From: an uncultured Bacilli bacterium
Lineage (GTDB): Bacteria > Bacillota_I > Bacilli_A > RF39 > UBA660
Assembly: GCA_947591175.1 (NCBI GenBank)
Contig: CANQDB010000036.1
Span: forward strand, 1 to 11,815
Direction of reading: 5' to 3'
Length of the DNA stretch: 11,815 nt
Shown here piece by piece: positions 1-7,900 of this stretch (its first letter is position 1; each line of letters begins with the position of its first letter). A program made the translations under genes and the position numbers. The notes under the pieces were generated by a model. The model made no database searches. It saw nothing but the letters and a program-made list of their open reading frames with translations, and was not told where the DNA came from.

Positions 1-113
1 CATTTGCCTACTAGCAATAGATTTTCTCGGCATAAAAATTTGTTGCCAAATTATTTTGCAAAAAGTAGGATAAATTAATCTGTAAATGTATATTCTTTTT
101 TAGTTGACACATA

Positions 114-137
114 GAAAAAGTGACTTTGCGTCACCTA
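114..137 (-). terminator. Rho-independent terminator of the popT-uppP/zip-CmpB operon
   Basis: On the minus strand a GTGAC / GTCAC stem (130-134 pairing with 120-124) with a GCAAA loop is followed directly by five T residues (119-115). A G-T wobble and an A-T pair lengthen the stem to about 7 bp. It starts inside the TAG stop codon of the preceding gene, so the transcript ends right after translation does. The stem is short but the T-run is well placed. Confidence 0.65.
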
Positions 138-887
138 TTTGCGTTTCTTCTTTTTGGCTACTTTTTTGAGATTCTCTTTACTCTTCTCTATTTCTTTGTT
201 GACATTATCGACACTCTTACGAACAATATCCATAATCTTATCCCCATAATGGGTCTCTACTTTTGGGAAAGCATCTAATAAACGTTTCTTTAAGAAGGAA
301 CTCTTATTTAGTTCTTGTCTTACTTGTTCACTAATTTCATTAGTCGAATCCTTTAATTTCCGTGTCGTATTTTTTAATTTCGAAATAATGACGAACGAAA
401 CTATAAAATCAGTAATGAAAATAATAAAACAAATAACTGCCACAATCTCTAAAGTAGTTTCGTTGAAACTTTTTAAAAACGAACTGTAAAAAGGATTGAC
501 AACATAGATAAGTAGTAAACCCATTAACCCGAACAATAAAGAGTTTGATAAAACGATACGACCATTAATATTATACTTTTGATTAGAATAATCCCACCAT
601 CTAGCATTGAAAAGTTTTTCCATAATATAACTAGTAAAGTACTCTAAAGCGGAAAAAGCTACCAAAGCTAAAATAAAGACTACTATTGGATCATCATAAT
701 ACCGATTGAGTAATAGAATTGCAAGTAGTCCACCACACCCATAGATTGGAATATAAGGTCCTATTAGAAATCCTCTATTTAAATTGAGCCTTTTCTCCCA
801 ACAACTACAAAAAACAGTCTCGACGCACCAACCAGCAATAGAAATAGAAAAAAATAAAAGAAAGTAATAACTGAGTTCGTAAAACAT
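135..887 (-). CDS. Putative ABC-transporter type IV / CmpB (DUF1113) family membrane protein
   Basis: A 250-residue integral membrane protein that I assign to the CmpB/DUF1113 family ('putative ABC-transporter type IV'), whose biochemical role is not established. Family hallmarks visible are G-W-C-x-E near residues 19-23, N-R-G-F-L-x-G-P-Y-x-P-I-Y-G at 37-50, and an E-x-x-T-S-Y-x-M-E ... W-W-D-Y-S ... N-x-N-G-R stretch at about 82-110. About five hydrophobic segments fall near 6-27, 39-60, 67-87, 113-132 and 146-170. The last 80 residues are hydrophilic, probably coiled, and end in a run of Lys/Arg. ATG at 887 has AGGAGG at 897-892, 4 nt upstream, lying just past the previous gene's stop codon at 900-902, so the two are co-transcribed with 12 nt between them. 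The name is historical: no ATPase partner is next door. Its place after popT and uppP hints at an envelope role, but that is inference. Confidence 0.8.
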   Translation of the reverse strand: MFYELSYYFLLFFSISIAGWCVETVFCSCWEKRLNLNRGFLIGPYIPIYGCGGLLAILLLNRYYDDPIVVFILALVAFSALEYFTSYIMEKLFNARWWDYSNQKYNINGRIVLSNSLLFGLMGLLLIYVVNPFYSSFLKSFNETTLEIVAVICFIIFITDFIVSFVIISKLKNTTRKLKDSTNEISEQVRQELNKSSFLKKRLLDAFPKVETHYGDKIMDIVRKSVDNVNKEIEKSKENLKKVAKKKKRK

Positions 888-899
888 AAGTCCTCCTTT

Positions 900-2327
900 T
901 TAGGAAATAAGCCACGTAAGTAACAAAATAATAACTCCTACTAGAAATCCATAAATAACATCTTTTAAATGTTTAGTGTGAAGCACTTTAGGAAGTAATT
1001 CCATAACGATAATATAAAGTAACATGCCTGAAGTAAGAGATAGAGCAATTGCTTCTACTAGTGCTGGCAAAGATGAACCAAAAACAAAAGCAAATACGCC
1101 ACCGACAAAGGTTGATAGCACTAAAAGTATAAGCATAAATATTGTTTTCTTCTTATCTTTTTTTGATGAAGAAAAGACGGAAGCAATAACCATTCCCAAA
1201 GGAATATTGTGTAACCCTACTCCAAGACTTGCCATAAGGCCCGAAGTAAGATTGTTTTGGGTAATCAAGAAGATAGCAATTCCTTCGATAATATTATGTA
1301 AGATTAGAGCAATCGATGAAACAAAGCCGATGTGGACTAAATGATCTCTATCTTCTTTATCGTTAGTCGATTCATCCTCGTGATCTGGAACAAAATGGTC
1401 TAACACTAACAAAAGTAAGAATCCGCCTAGAATGGCTACTCCCAAATAAATAATTGCTTCCATAAAAGGAACTTGCTCTTGCCATAATTCATATGACTCT
1501 GGCAAAAGATCCGAAAACAATAAAACAATCATGACAGAAAGAGCCAAACTCAAACTGAATTCGATAAAGCGTTGATTGTTCTTAGTTAAAAAGACAATAC
1601 CTGCACCAATTAGTATGAATAAGCCTAAACCAAGTGTTACGAGTAGTCCTATCATTAGTAGTTCCTCCTTTTTAGTGAATAGAGCAATTACGCCAAAACC
1701 TTCTTTTAAAAGTTGGACTAAGACTGCTCCTAACACGACAGGTGCCGATAGATAAAACGAGAACTTCGCTGCATCTTCCTTCTTTAATTTTAAAGCCCGA
1801 CCTGCTGCAATCGTGGTACCACTTCTAGAAAATCCAGGAATTAAGGCAAAGACTTGACTGCAACCGATAAGAAAGGCATCTTTTAAAGTCAAATCTTTAA
1901 CTGTCTTTTTACTTTCCATCGTCTTATCGACAACATAAATTAAAATACCCATAAAGATAAGAGCAAGAGCAATAACAATAAAGTTTGATCTAATTAGTTC
2001 GTCTATTTTATCTTCGAATAGAACTCCCACAAGTCCTGCAGGAATTGTAGCCACTACTAAATACCAAAAGAGTTTACCATCTTTATCTTTAACTCCCTTA
2101 GTTAACCCATTCTTAATCATCGTGATAAAGTCTTTAAAGAAATAGATACCGATTGCTAAAAGTGTACCAAAATGTAGAGCAATATCGAAGCTCATGGCTA
2201 CTTCACTAGAAATAGAAGAACCGATTCCAAAAAGATCTCTAAAAATAATTAAGTGTGCCGATGAAGAAATCGGTAAAAACTCCGAAATCCCCTGAATAAA
2301 GGCTAAGACAATGACACCAAAATCCAT
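900..2327 (-). CDS. uppP: Fusion of a shortened undecaprenyl-diphosphatase (UppP/BacA) and a ZIP metal transporter
   Basis: A 475-residue, wholly membrane-embedded protein with two unrelated halves. Residues 1 to about 215 are UppP, which dephosphorylates undecaprenyl diphosphate to recycle the cell-wall lipid carrier. The catalytic signatures are Q12-x3-E16, the S-S-S-A-H25 segment and P-G-F-S-R168-S-G-T-T at 164-172. Residues 225-475 are a complete ZIP-family divalent-metal transporter, with the TM2 L-L-P-E motif (274-277), an acidic/His loop (about 311-332), TM4 H344-N-x-x-E348-G and TM5 H373-N-I-P-L377-G. Known UppP proteins are about 260-280 residues, so roughly the last 45-55, including the final helices, appear to be missing at the junction. 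The ATG at 2327 is preceded by AGGAGG at 2344-2339 inside the end of popT, with 1 nt between stop and start. A second ideal ribosome site and ATG (1655) lie at the junction. Whether the UppP half is active is uncertain. Confidence 0.85.
   Translation of the reverse strand: MDFGVIVLAFIQGISEFLPISSSAHLIIFRDLFGIGSSISSEVAMSFDIALHFGTLLAIGIYFFKDFITMIKNGLTKGVKDKDGKLFWYLVVATIPAGLVGVLFEDKIDELIRSNFIVIALALIFMGILIYVVDKTMESKKTVKDLTLKDAFLIGCSQVFALIPGFSRSGTTIAAGRALKLKKEDAAKFSFYLSAPVVLGAVLVQLLKEGFGVIALFTKKEELLMIGLLVTLGLGLFILIGAGIVFLTKNNQRFIEFSLSLALSVMIVLLFSDLLPESYELWQEQVPFMEAIIYLGVAILGGFLLLLVLDHFVPDHEDESTNDKEDRDHLVHIGFVSSIALILHNIIEGIAIFLITQNNLTSGLMASLGVGLHNIPLGMVIASVFSSSKKDKKKTIFMLILLVLSTFVGGVFAFVFGSSLPALVEAIALSLTSGMLLYIIVMELLPKVLHTKHLKDVIYGFLVGVIILLLTWLIS
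1653..1670 (-). promoter_or_regulatory. Buried Shine-Dalgarno and ATG at the UppP/ZIP junction
   Basis: The coding strand reads AAGGAGG (1670-1664), then 8 nt, then ATG (1655-1653), in frame with the fused protein at Met225. The site encodes the K-K-E-E stretch just before the first ZIP helix. Motif and spacing equal the best sites in this window, and Met225 is where a free ZIP protein would begin: about 52 residues run from it to the TM2 L-L-P motif, as in ZupT-type ZIPs. It probably is the original start of a separate zip gene and may still yield a 251-residue ZIP protein. Confidence 0.7.
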
Positions 2328-2328
2328 T

Positions 2329-3168
2329 TTATTCTGTTCCTCCTAACTTATAAGCAATACCAAAACCTAAGATAAAGACAAGAATCGAAATAACTATTTG
2401 GATAGGGTTTATACTAAGTCCAACTAATGGTAAGACAATAGCGACGATCGAAGCAAGAACGAATCCTAAAACTCCAAAATAAGTTTTAGTCTCGCACTTT
2501 TTTAATAAGTACTCGATTAATTTAGCAACTAGAACAATACCAATTACGGCTCCTAGTCCAAAAGGAATTAAAATTACAAGAGAATGACTCCACGAAGAAA
2601 TCTTCGTAAGACTTCTAATCGTATTGATTATCGGTTTATAGTAACCAAGTAACATTAACATAAATGAACCACTTATACCTGGAATAATCATCGTACTAGA
2701 AGCAACCATTCCAACTAAGAATAGAAGCATGATACCACCTAGATTAACTTGCTCTAAATTTACAACTTGATCTCCTGATTTCAAAAAGGCCATAACTGCA
2801 ATAATAGCAAAAGTAATAGCAAAGATAATCCAGTTACTGACCTTTTTACCTTCCCCTTTCACTTTCTTACAAAGAAGTGGAATACCTCCTAAGATAAGAC
2901 CGATAAAGAATATCGTTGTTGGGAATGGATAATTATCGAGACAATACCCAATTACTTTACTTAACAATAGTAGAGATAACACCATTCCAATGGCAAGAGG
3001 TATTAAAAATTTTAAGTTCTCTTTCCACTTTTTAAAGAAATGACTGATAGTATCGATTACTCTTTCGTAGATACCTAGAGTAATCATTAACGTTCCCCCA
3101 CTTACTCCTGGAATTATATTAGCAATACCAATTAAAAAACCTTTGGCAATTAAAATTAAACTTTCCAT
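2329..3168 (-). CDS. popT: DUF368 family membrane protein, PopT-like undecaprenyl-phosphate translocase
   Basis: A 279-residue polytopic protein of the DUF368 family. Members (PopT) were recently assigned as undecaprenyl-phosphate translocases that return the lipid carrier from the outer to the inner leaflet of the cytoplasmic membrane. The signature P-G-V-S-G-G-T sits at 20-26, followed by L-G-I-Y-E-R, and the second, pseudo-symmetric copy P-G-I-S-G-S is at 163-168, followed by L-L-G-Y-Y. Length is typical for the family. ATG at 3168 has GAGGT at about 3180-3176, 7 nt upstream. It is the first gene of its operon, behind an extended -10 promoter, and its last codons (G-G-T-E) carry the ribosome site of the next gene, uppP. 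Pairing with UppP puts production and return of undecaprenyl phosphate in one transcript. Assignment to the family is firm; the transport role is by homology. Confidence 0.88.
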   Translation of the reverse strand: MESLILIAKGFLIGIANIIPGVSGGTLMITLGIYERVIDTISHFFKKWKENLKFLIPLAIGMVLSLLLLSKVIGYCLDNYPFPTTIFFIGLILGGIPLLCKKVKGEGKKVSNWIIFAITFAIIAVMAFLKSGDQVVNLEQVNLGGIMLLFLVGMVASSTMIIPGISGSFMLMLLGYYKPIINTIRSLTKISSWSHSLVILIPFGLGAVIGIVLVAKLIEYLLKKCETKTYFGVLGFVLASIVAIVLPLVGLSINPIQIVISILVFILGFGIAYKLGGTE

Positions 3169-3195
3169 CTTTACGACCTCTTTCTAACTTTCTTT

Positions 3196-3204
3196 ATTAT
3201 ATCA
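3196..3204 (-). promoter_or_regulatory. Extended -10 promoter for the popT operon
   Basis: The minus strand reads TGATATAAT, a perfect extended -10 element (TGn plus TATAAT; the hexamer is 3201-3196). The best -35 at 17-nt spacing matches TTGACA at only about three positions, which is common for extended -10 promoters. Transcription would begin near 3189 and leave a leader of about 20 nt with the popT ribosome site. It lies just beyond the pyrophosphatase terminator, which separates the two units. Confidence 0.65.
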
Positions 3205-3247
3205 AAGAAAACTAATAAATTCTATTGTTTTAAGTCATTTTATATGC

Positions 3248-3278
3248 AAAAAGAAAAGTACTTACAACTTTGTAAGTA
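3248..3278 (-). terminator. Rho-independent terminator after the pyrophosphatase gene
   Basis: On the minus strand an 8-bp perfect stem, TACTTACA pairing with TGTAAGTA (3278-3271 with 3266-3259), closes a 4-nt loop and is followed by CTTTTCTTTTT (3258-3248). It begins 2 nt past the TAA stop at 3281-3283. The stem is AT-rich but the T-rich tail is long. Confidence 0.8.
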
Positions 3279-3280
3279 AC

Positions 3281-4903
3281 TTATCTTCCTTCCATCGTAT
3301 CGACAATAACAGGTACAACTTGTTTTTTACGTGAAAGTATTCCCGAAATAAAGAAGCCTTCTTCGATATTTGAAAGTTCGAAAGAATCACTCAAAACCTT
3401 TTCTATTCCTTTCGTATAAAGGAAGTACGAACCTTGTTTTAAAATATCTGTCACCACTAAGATAAGGTGTTGATAATCGTTCTTTTGAACCATTTGATTT
3501 AAAGTGGCCAGGTATTCATCTTTCGCTTGTAAAACTTCTTCACTATTGAAAGTTAGAACTTGAGCAATTGCAATACGTTCATCCCTAATTGGGAAAACCT
3601 TTAAATCCGCTTGAACGATTTCTTCCATACTCTTACCTTTTAAAGAAGTACCAGTTTTTAACATCGTAAGTGCATAATCGGCAGCATCCAACCCCGTTAT
3701 TTTTTCTAATTCGTCGATTACTTCCCTATCAAAAATAGTAGTCGTCGGTGAATTTAAGCCTAAAGTATCAGATAGTATTCCACTCATCATGAGGCCTGCG
3801 ATTTCGTAAGGAATTTGCACGTGATTTTCTTTATATAAATAATAGATAATCGTATTAGTACTTCCGACCGCCATATTACGGAAATTAATTGGACTTGAAG
3901 TCGTCAAATCTCCTATCTTATGATGATCGACAATTTCTAAAATTTCGGCCTCTTCGAGACCATTTACACTTTGTTCTTTTTCGTTATGATCAACTAAGAT
4001 TACTTTCTTTTTGTGTTTTTCGGTAACATCCGTAACTCTAATCAAACCAAGACAAGTGTTAGTCTTATCAACAACGGGATAGTTGTTATGTTTAAGTTTT
4101 CTACTTTCTTCTAAGAAATCATCGTAAGAATCATTGTGATCGAACGCCACTGGTTCTTTGACAGAAGAAATATTCTTAACGTAGTTAGCCAAACTAATCA
4201 TTTTAGCGGTATGAAAAGTATCTAGGGAAGTTCTTAAGATGTTAACCTTATTTTCTTCGGCAATCTTCAAGTGTTCTTCTTTGATTTCACCATTACCCAC
4301 GATAATTAAAAGTTTAACTTTAGATGCGACGGCATACTCGATAATACTATGCCTATCACCCACAATTAAAATACTATTTTGATCTAGTGGAATTTGATTT
4401 AAAAAAGTCGTACTGCGGTATGACGCGACCTGAATAACTCCTTTTATTTCTTGATCAAAACAAAGAACACGTTCTCCTTGCAACGTTGCCAAAATATTAT
4501 CGTACGTCGTTTCAAGATTAGTGAAATCTCCCCCAACCAATTCTTTGACTAACATCTTTTCAGTTACTAAGCCTGTCAGTTTTTGATTTTCATCAACTAA
4601 CGGAACACCAGTTACACCTTTTTCCATCATAAAATGGTAAACACTATAAATCGAAGAAGTCTCCCTTAAGAAGTAACCTCTATGATAATTTACATCTCTT
4701 ATTTGTAAACGAACGTTATTTAAATACTTTGGTTTAGCGGTGTGAAAATAATTTAGAGCAAAACTAGTTTCCTTCGAAATATCCCCTAAGACAACTGGCT
4801 CCGCATTTAACCCTAACTGATTTTTTAAATAAGCTAAAGTTATAGCCGCAGTTACTGAATCAGTATCAGGTCTCTTATGTCCCATTATATATACTTTTTC
4901 CAT
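3281..4903 (-). CDS. ppaC: Manganese-dependent (family II) inorganic pyrophosphatase with CBS and DRTGG domains
   Basis: A 540-residue cytoplasmic enzyme hydrolysing pyrophosphate to two phosphates, pulling biosynthetic reactions forward. DHH-domain metal ligands are H9, D13 and D15 (G-H-K-R-P-D-T-D-S), D305 (V-D-H-N), the D326-H327-H328 motif and D379 in S-D-T. The DHHA2 domain ends in S-R-K-K-Q at 524-528, which binds phosphate. Between the first DHH motif and D305 lie a CBS repeat (about 75-120), a DRTGG-like domain (about 170-235, with I-L-I-V-G-D-R) and a second CBS repeat (about 245-295). In CBS-pyrophosphatases these bind adenine nucleotides and tune activity. The start at 4903 is chosen because AAGGGG (about 4917-4912) sits upstream. 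An in-frame ATG at 4948 would add 15 unlike residues, has no ribosome site and lies inside the palindrome. It has its own promoter and terminator, so it need not depend on addAB upstream. Confidence 0.93.
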   Translation of the reverse strand: MEKVYIMGHKRPDTDSVTAAITLAYLKNQLGLNAEPVVLGDISKETSFALNYFHTAKPKYLNNVRLQIRDVNYHRGYFLRETSSIYSVYHFMMEKGVTGVPLVDENQKLTGLVTEKMLVKELVGGDFTNLETTYDNILATLQGERVLCFDQEIKGVIQVASYRSTTFLNQIPLDQNSILIVGDRHSIIEYAVASKVKLLIIVGNGEIKEEHLKIAEENKVNILRTSLDTFHTAKMISLANYVKNISSVKEPVAFDHNDSYDDFLEESRKLKHNNYPVVDKTNTCLGLIRVTDVTEKHKKKVILVDHNEKEQSVNGLEEAEILEIVDHHKIGDLTTSSPINFRNMAVGSTNTIIYYLYKENHVQIPYEIAGLMMSGILSDTLGLNSPTTTIFDREVIDELEKITGLDAADYALTMLKTGTSLKGKSMEEIVQADLKVFPIRDERIAIAQVLTFNSEEVLQAKDEYLATLNQMVQKNDYQHLILVVTDILKQGSYFLYTKGIEKVLSDSFELSNIEEGFFISGILSRKKQVVPVIVDTMEGR

Positions 4904-4922
4904 TTTACATCCCCTTTTTTCC

Positions 4923-4968
4923 TTGACAATTACACTGAAATTATGCAACTTTTCAGTGTAATTGTCAA
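4923..4968. repeat. Perfect 18-bp inverted repeat over the ppaC promoter, likely operator
   Basis: The arms TTGACAATTACACTGAAA (4923-4940) and TTTCAGTGTAATTGTCAA (4951-4968) are exact reverse complements separated by 10 nt. Read on the minus strand, the first arm supplies the -35 and most of the spacer, the -10 ends at the loop/second-arm border, and the predicted start site falls in the second arm. No T-run follows on the minus strand (GGAAAAAAGGGG comes next), so it does not look like an addA terminator. A dimeric or tetrameric repressor bound here would block the promoter. I do not recognise the motif as a named operator. Confidence 0.8.
4940..4968 (-). promoter_or_regulatory. Near-consensus sigma-A promoter of ppaC
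   Basis: The minus strand carries a perfect -35 TTGACA (4968-4963), a 17-nt spacer and a -10 CATAAT (4945-4940, five of six). Transcription would start near 4933, giving a leader of about 30 nt that holds the AAGGGG ribosome site. The whole promoter lies inside the inverted repeat at 4923-4968, which implies control by a DNA-binding protein. It is just downstream of the addA stop at 4984. Confidence 0.75.
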
Positions 4969-4983
4969 ATATAGATCATTTTT

Positions 4984-7900
4984 TTAATTGGTAGAAACTT
5001 CTTTAAGTGTTCCTTCCATAATTGAAAATAGATAAGTTGTCGTCTTTTTGTTAGTTCTCTTTTCAATATACTTTTTATATCCTTCTAGTTGGGCTATATA
5101 GGCATCATCTTCGATATTTTTGAGTTTGTAATCGACAATATAGTTCTCGTTTTCATGAACGAGTAATAAATCGATGATACCATGACGATGTTCATCTAAA
5201 TCATAGAACTCGTATTCTTGATAGATCTCTTTAGCATCTTTCACCATCGGTAAAGAAGTTAATACTTGAATCTTTTTAAGGTAAAATTCCGGTAATAGTG
5301 ATTCATCGACATTTTGCAAATCGATATTCTCTAATATTTCATGGAACTTTTTACCGAAAGTCATATTCTCTTTTTCTTCTTTCGTAAATAAGTGCTTAGT
5401 CTCCTTCGAATATCTCTTATTTACTACTTCTTCTTTTTCATAAACTCTTTCTTTAGAAACTAAATCCTCTTCACTTTCAGTAATTAACTCTGAAAAAGGA
5501 ATCTTCGAAGAAATATTGTAATCCTTTGTTAAATTTGCTTTACTTAAATCGACATTAACGATATAAGGTTCTAAGTTTTGATAAATACTTTTTAATAGAT
5601 TCTCAAACGATTTATATTTTATTCTTTCACTAAACTCAACCTGATCTTTCGGAAGCAAAAGCGGAATTTTTTCGGGATTAATCGAGGTAAATAAAATCAT
5701 TTTTTCTCTTGCTCTCGTTAAGGCCACGTAAAGTAAGCGCATTCTCTCACTAATTTCCTGTTCATAGAAATCTTCTTTGAATAGTAATTTAGTAATCGTT
5801 TCCCCAATACCCTCTTTAAAGTATGGCGTTATGATACCGAATCGTTCGTGATATAGAAATTTATCTTTGATATCGCTGATATTAAATCTACTTGCAAGTC
5901 CTGCATAATAACAGATTGGAAACTCTAATCCTTTGGAAGCATGAATTGTCATAATCCGGCAACTGTTACCTTTGGCTTCATTTATCTTATACTTAATATC
6001 GAGTGATAAGTCGACGATATCTTCGAAGTAGTCAATCATGTTGTAAACAGTATAACCCTGTTCTTCTAAAGAAGAAGCAAGATTTAGTAAATATTCCATC
6101 CGATTAAGACGAGATTCGATATTACCGATAGATATCATCTTTTCATAAAAGTCAAAATCTTCGAAAATAGCCTTAAGTAATTGTCTAGCCGTAAAAATTT
6201 CTAGTTTTTGGGAAAGATTAGAAACGATATCCATCATAGGTAAGCGGAAGTAATCTTCTTCTTTTAAGGCTTCAAATAATTCTTCATCTAAATATCTAAA
6301 CAAATAACTTCTACCTACTGCCATAAAAGCAAATTGAAAGTTAGAATCGTAATTTTTCTCTTTAGTCTTTAAGATAAGTCGCAAGATATTTTTTATTAGC
6401 CCAAGGTCATCATCATTTGCCATATTCTCTTCTTTTTCAATTGAAATAGGTATTTTAAAATAAGTGAATACTTTTTTAAAAAGATCAAAACTTTTCGACC
6501 GATCGATTAAAATAGCAAAATCATCGTACCTCACAGGACGGACATAAAATGGTTTACGATTAACAACTAAGTAACCATTTTCAACTTTATCTTTAATATC
6601 TTGAGCAATTAGAAAGGCTTCCTTTTCCTCAGAAGTAAACTCTTTATAATCAAGACGATTATAGTTACGTATCTCTAAATTACAACTAACATCGACCTTA
6701 CCCTCATTGACATAATCGTTATTACCAAAAAGTAAACGATGGCTTTCGCGATAGTTGGCTCCTCCAATTCGACTATCCATCACCCTATCAAAAATTTGAT
6801 TGATATCTTCTAAAACTTCTTGGCGGGATCTAAAGTTTTTATTTAAATCAATTTTAACGCCGTTTTCACCTTTGGCAAAGTGTTCGTACTTTTCTTTAAA
6901 AATTAACGGATTAGCATTTCTAAAGCGATAGATTGACTGTTTGATATCTCCAACCATATAGACATTATTTTTAGCAATAGCCGAGATAAATAATTCCTGT
7001 AAATCGGATGTATCTTGATATTCATCGACCAAGATTTCATTGAATCCTTCACTAATTTCTTGGGCTACATTCTTATTTTCTAGTACTAATTTGATAGCAA
7101 GTTTACTTATATCTGTAAAAGTGTAAAGTTCATTTGCTTCTTTATAATTAGTAAACAACGTATCAAAATCAAGTAATAAATCGACAATTACTTGAGTCGT
7201 ATTTTTCGTACTAAGCAATATAGACTTTATCTCTTCTTCATCTTGATAACGCAATAATTCTTTTATTTTATCTTGGGTATCTTTAACTGTTTTTCTACGG
7301 TTCTTTGCTTCAGGAGTAGCATTCTTTAAGTGTGGTAAAGAAACGTCGATTGCCCTTTTTATATCGCTATAACTTTGAGCATTCCATAAAGGTGTAAGCA
7401 TATCCTCGACTTGAGCATAAAAATCTCCATCGACTTCGTAAGAAAGTAATTCTACTTGATAATGAAGTTCTGCAACTTGATCTTTTAAATAGGCTAAATA
7501 ATCTTTAAGACGAGACTCGATCACCTCATCGGTAAAATAGTTTTTCATATAGTTTTCAAGATAACTTCGCTTGTCGTAACGTAAATCAAGTTTTTTATAC
7601 ATTGCCAAAATATTCTCTTGTAAAGCGTCATCTCCTCTTACAAAGAAAGTAGCAATCAATTCTTGAAAAAGAGCATCTTCTTTGTCATATCGACTTTCAA
7701 ACAAATCTGTTAGTATTTTTTGTTCGGCAATTTTAATAATACCATCATCCGCGATTTTCAAATTACGAGATACTCCTAATAGATAGTGATACTTTTGCAC
7801 TAGCGACAAAGCATAACTATCGAAAGTTGTAATAAAGGCCGTATCAACTTTGGCTAATTGGTCCTTTAAAGAACCATTTTCGGTAATAGCCCCCCGAATA

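Noticed and set aside
1..33. Possible start of another minus-strand gene running off the left edge (ATG at 33, 11 open codons)
   Set aside because: There is no ribosome site upstream and too few codons to judge; an open stretch this short is expected by chance.
1024..1344. Plus-strand open frame of about 106 codons
   Set aside because: It lies antisense within the ZIP half of the fusion, which has clear family motifs. It has no ribosome site of its own and shows no recognisable protein features.
4901..4948. Starting ppaC at the in-frame ATG at 4948
   Set aside because: This adds 15 residues not seen in the family, lies within the palindrome upstream of the predicted transcription start, and lacks a Shine-Dalgarno. 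ATG 4903 has one.
4923..4968. Reading the palindrome as a terminator of addA
   Set aside because: On the minus strand the stem is followed by GGAAAAAAGGGG rather than a T-run, and the repeat coincides with a near-consensus promoter.
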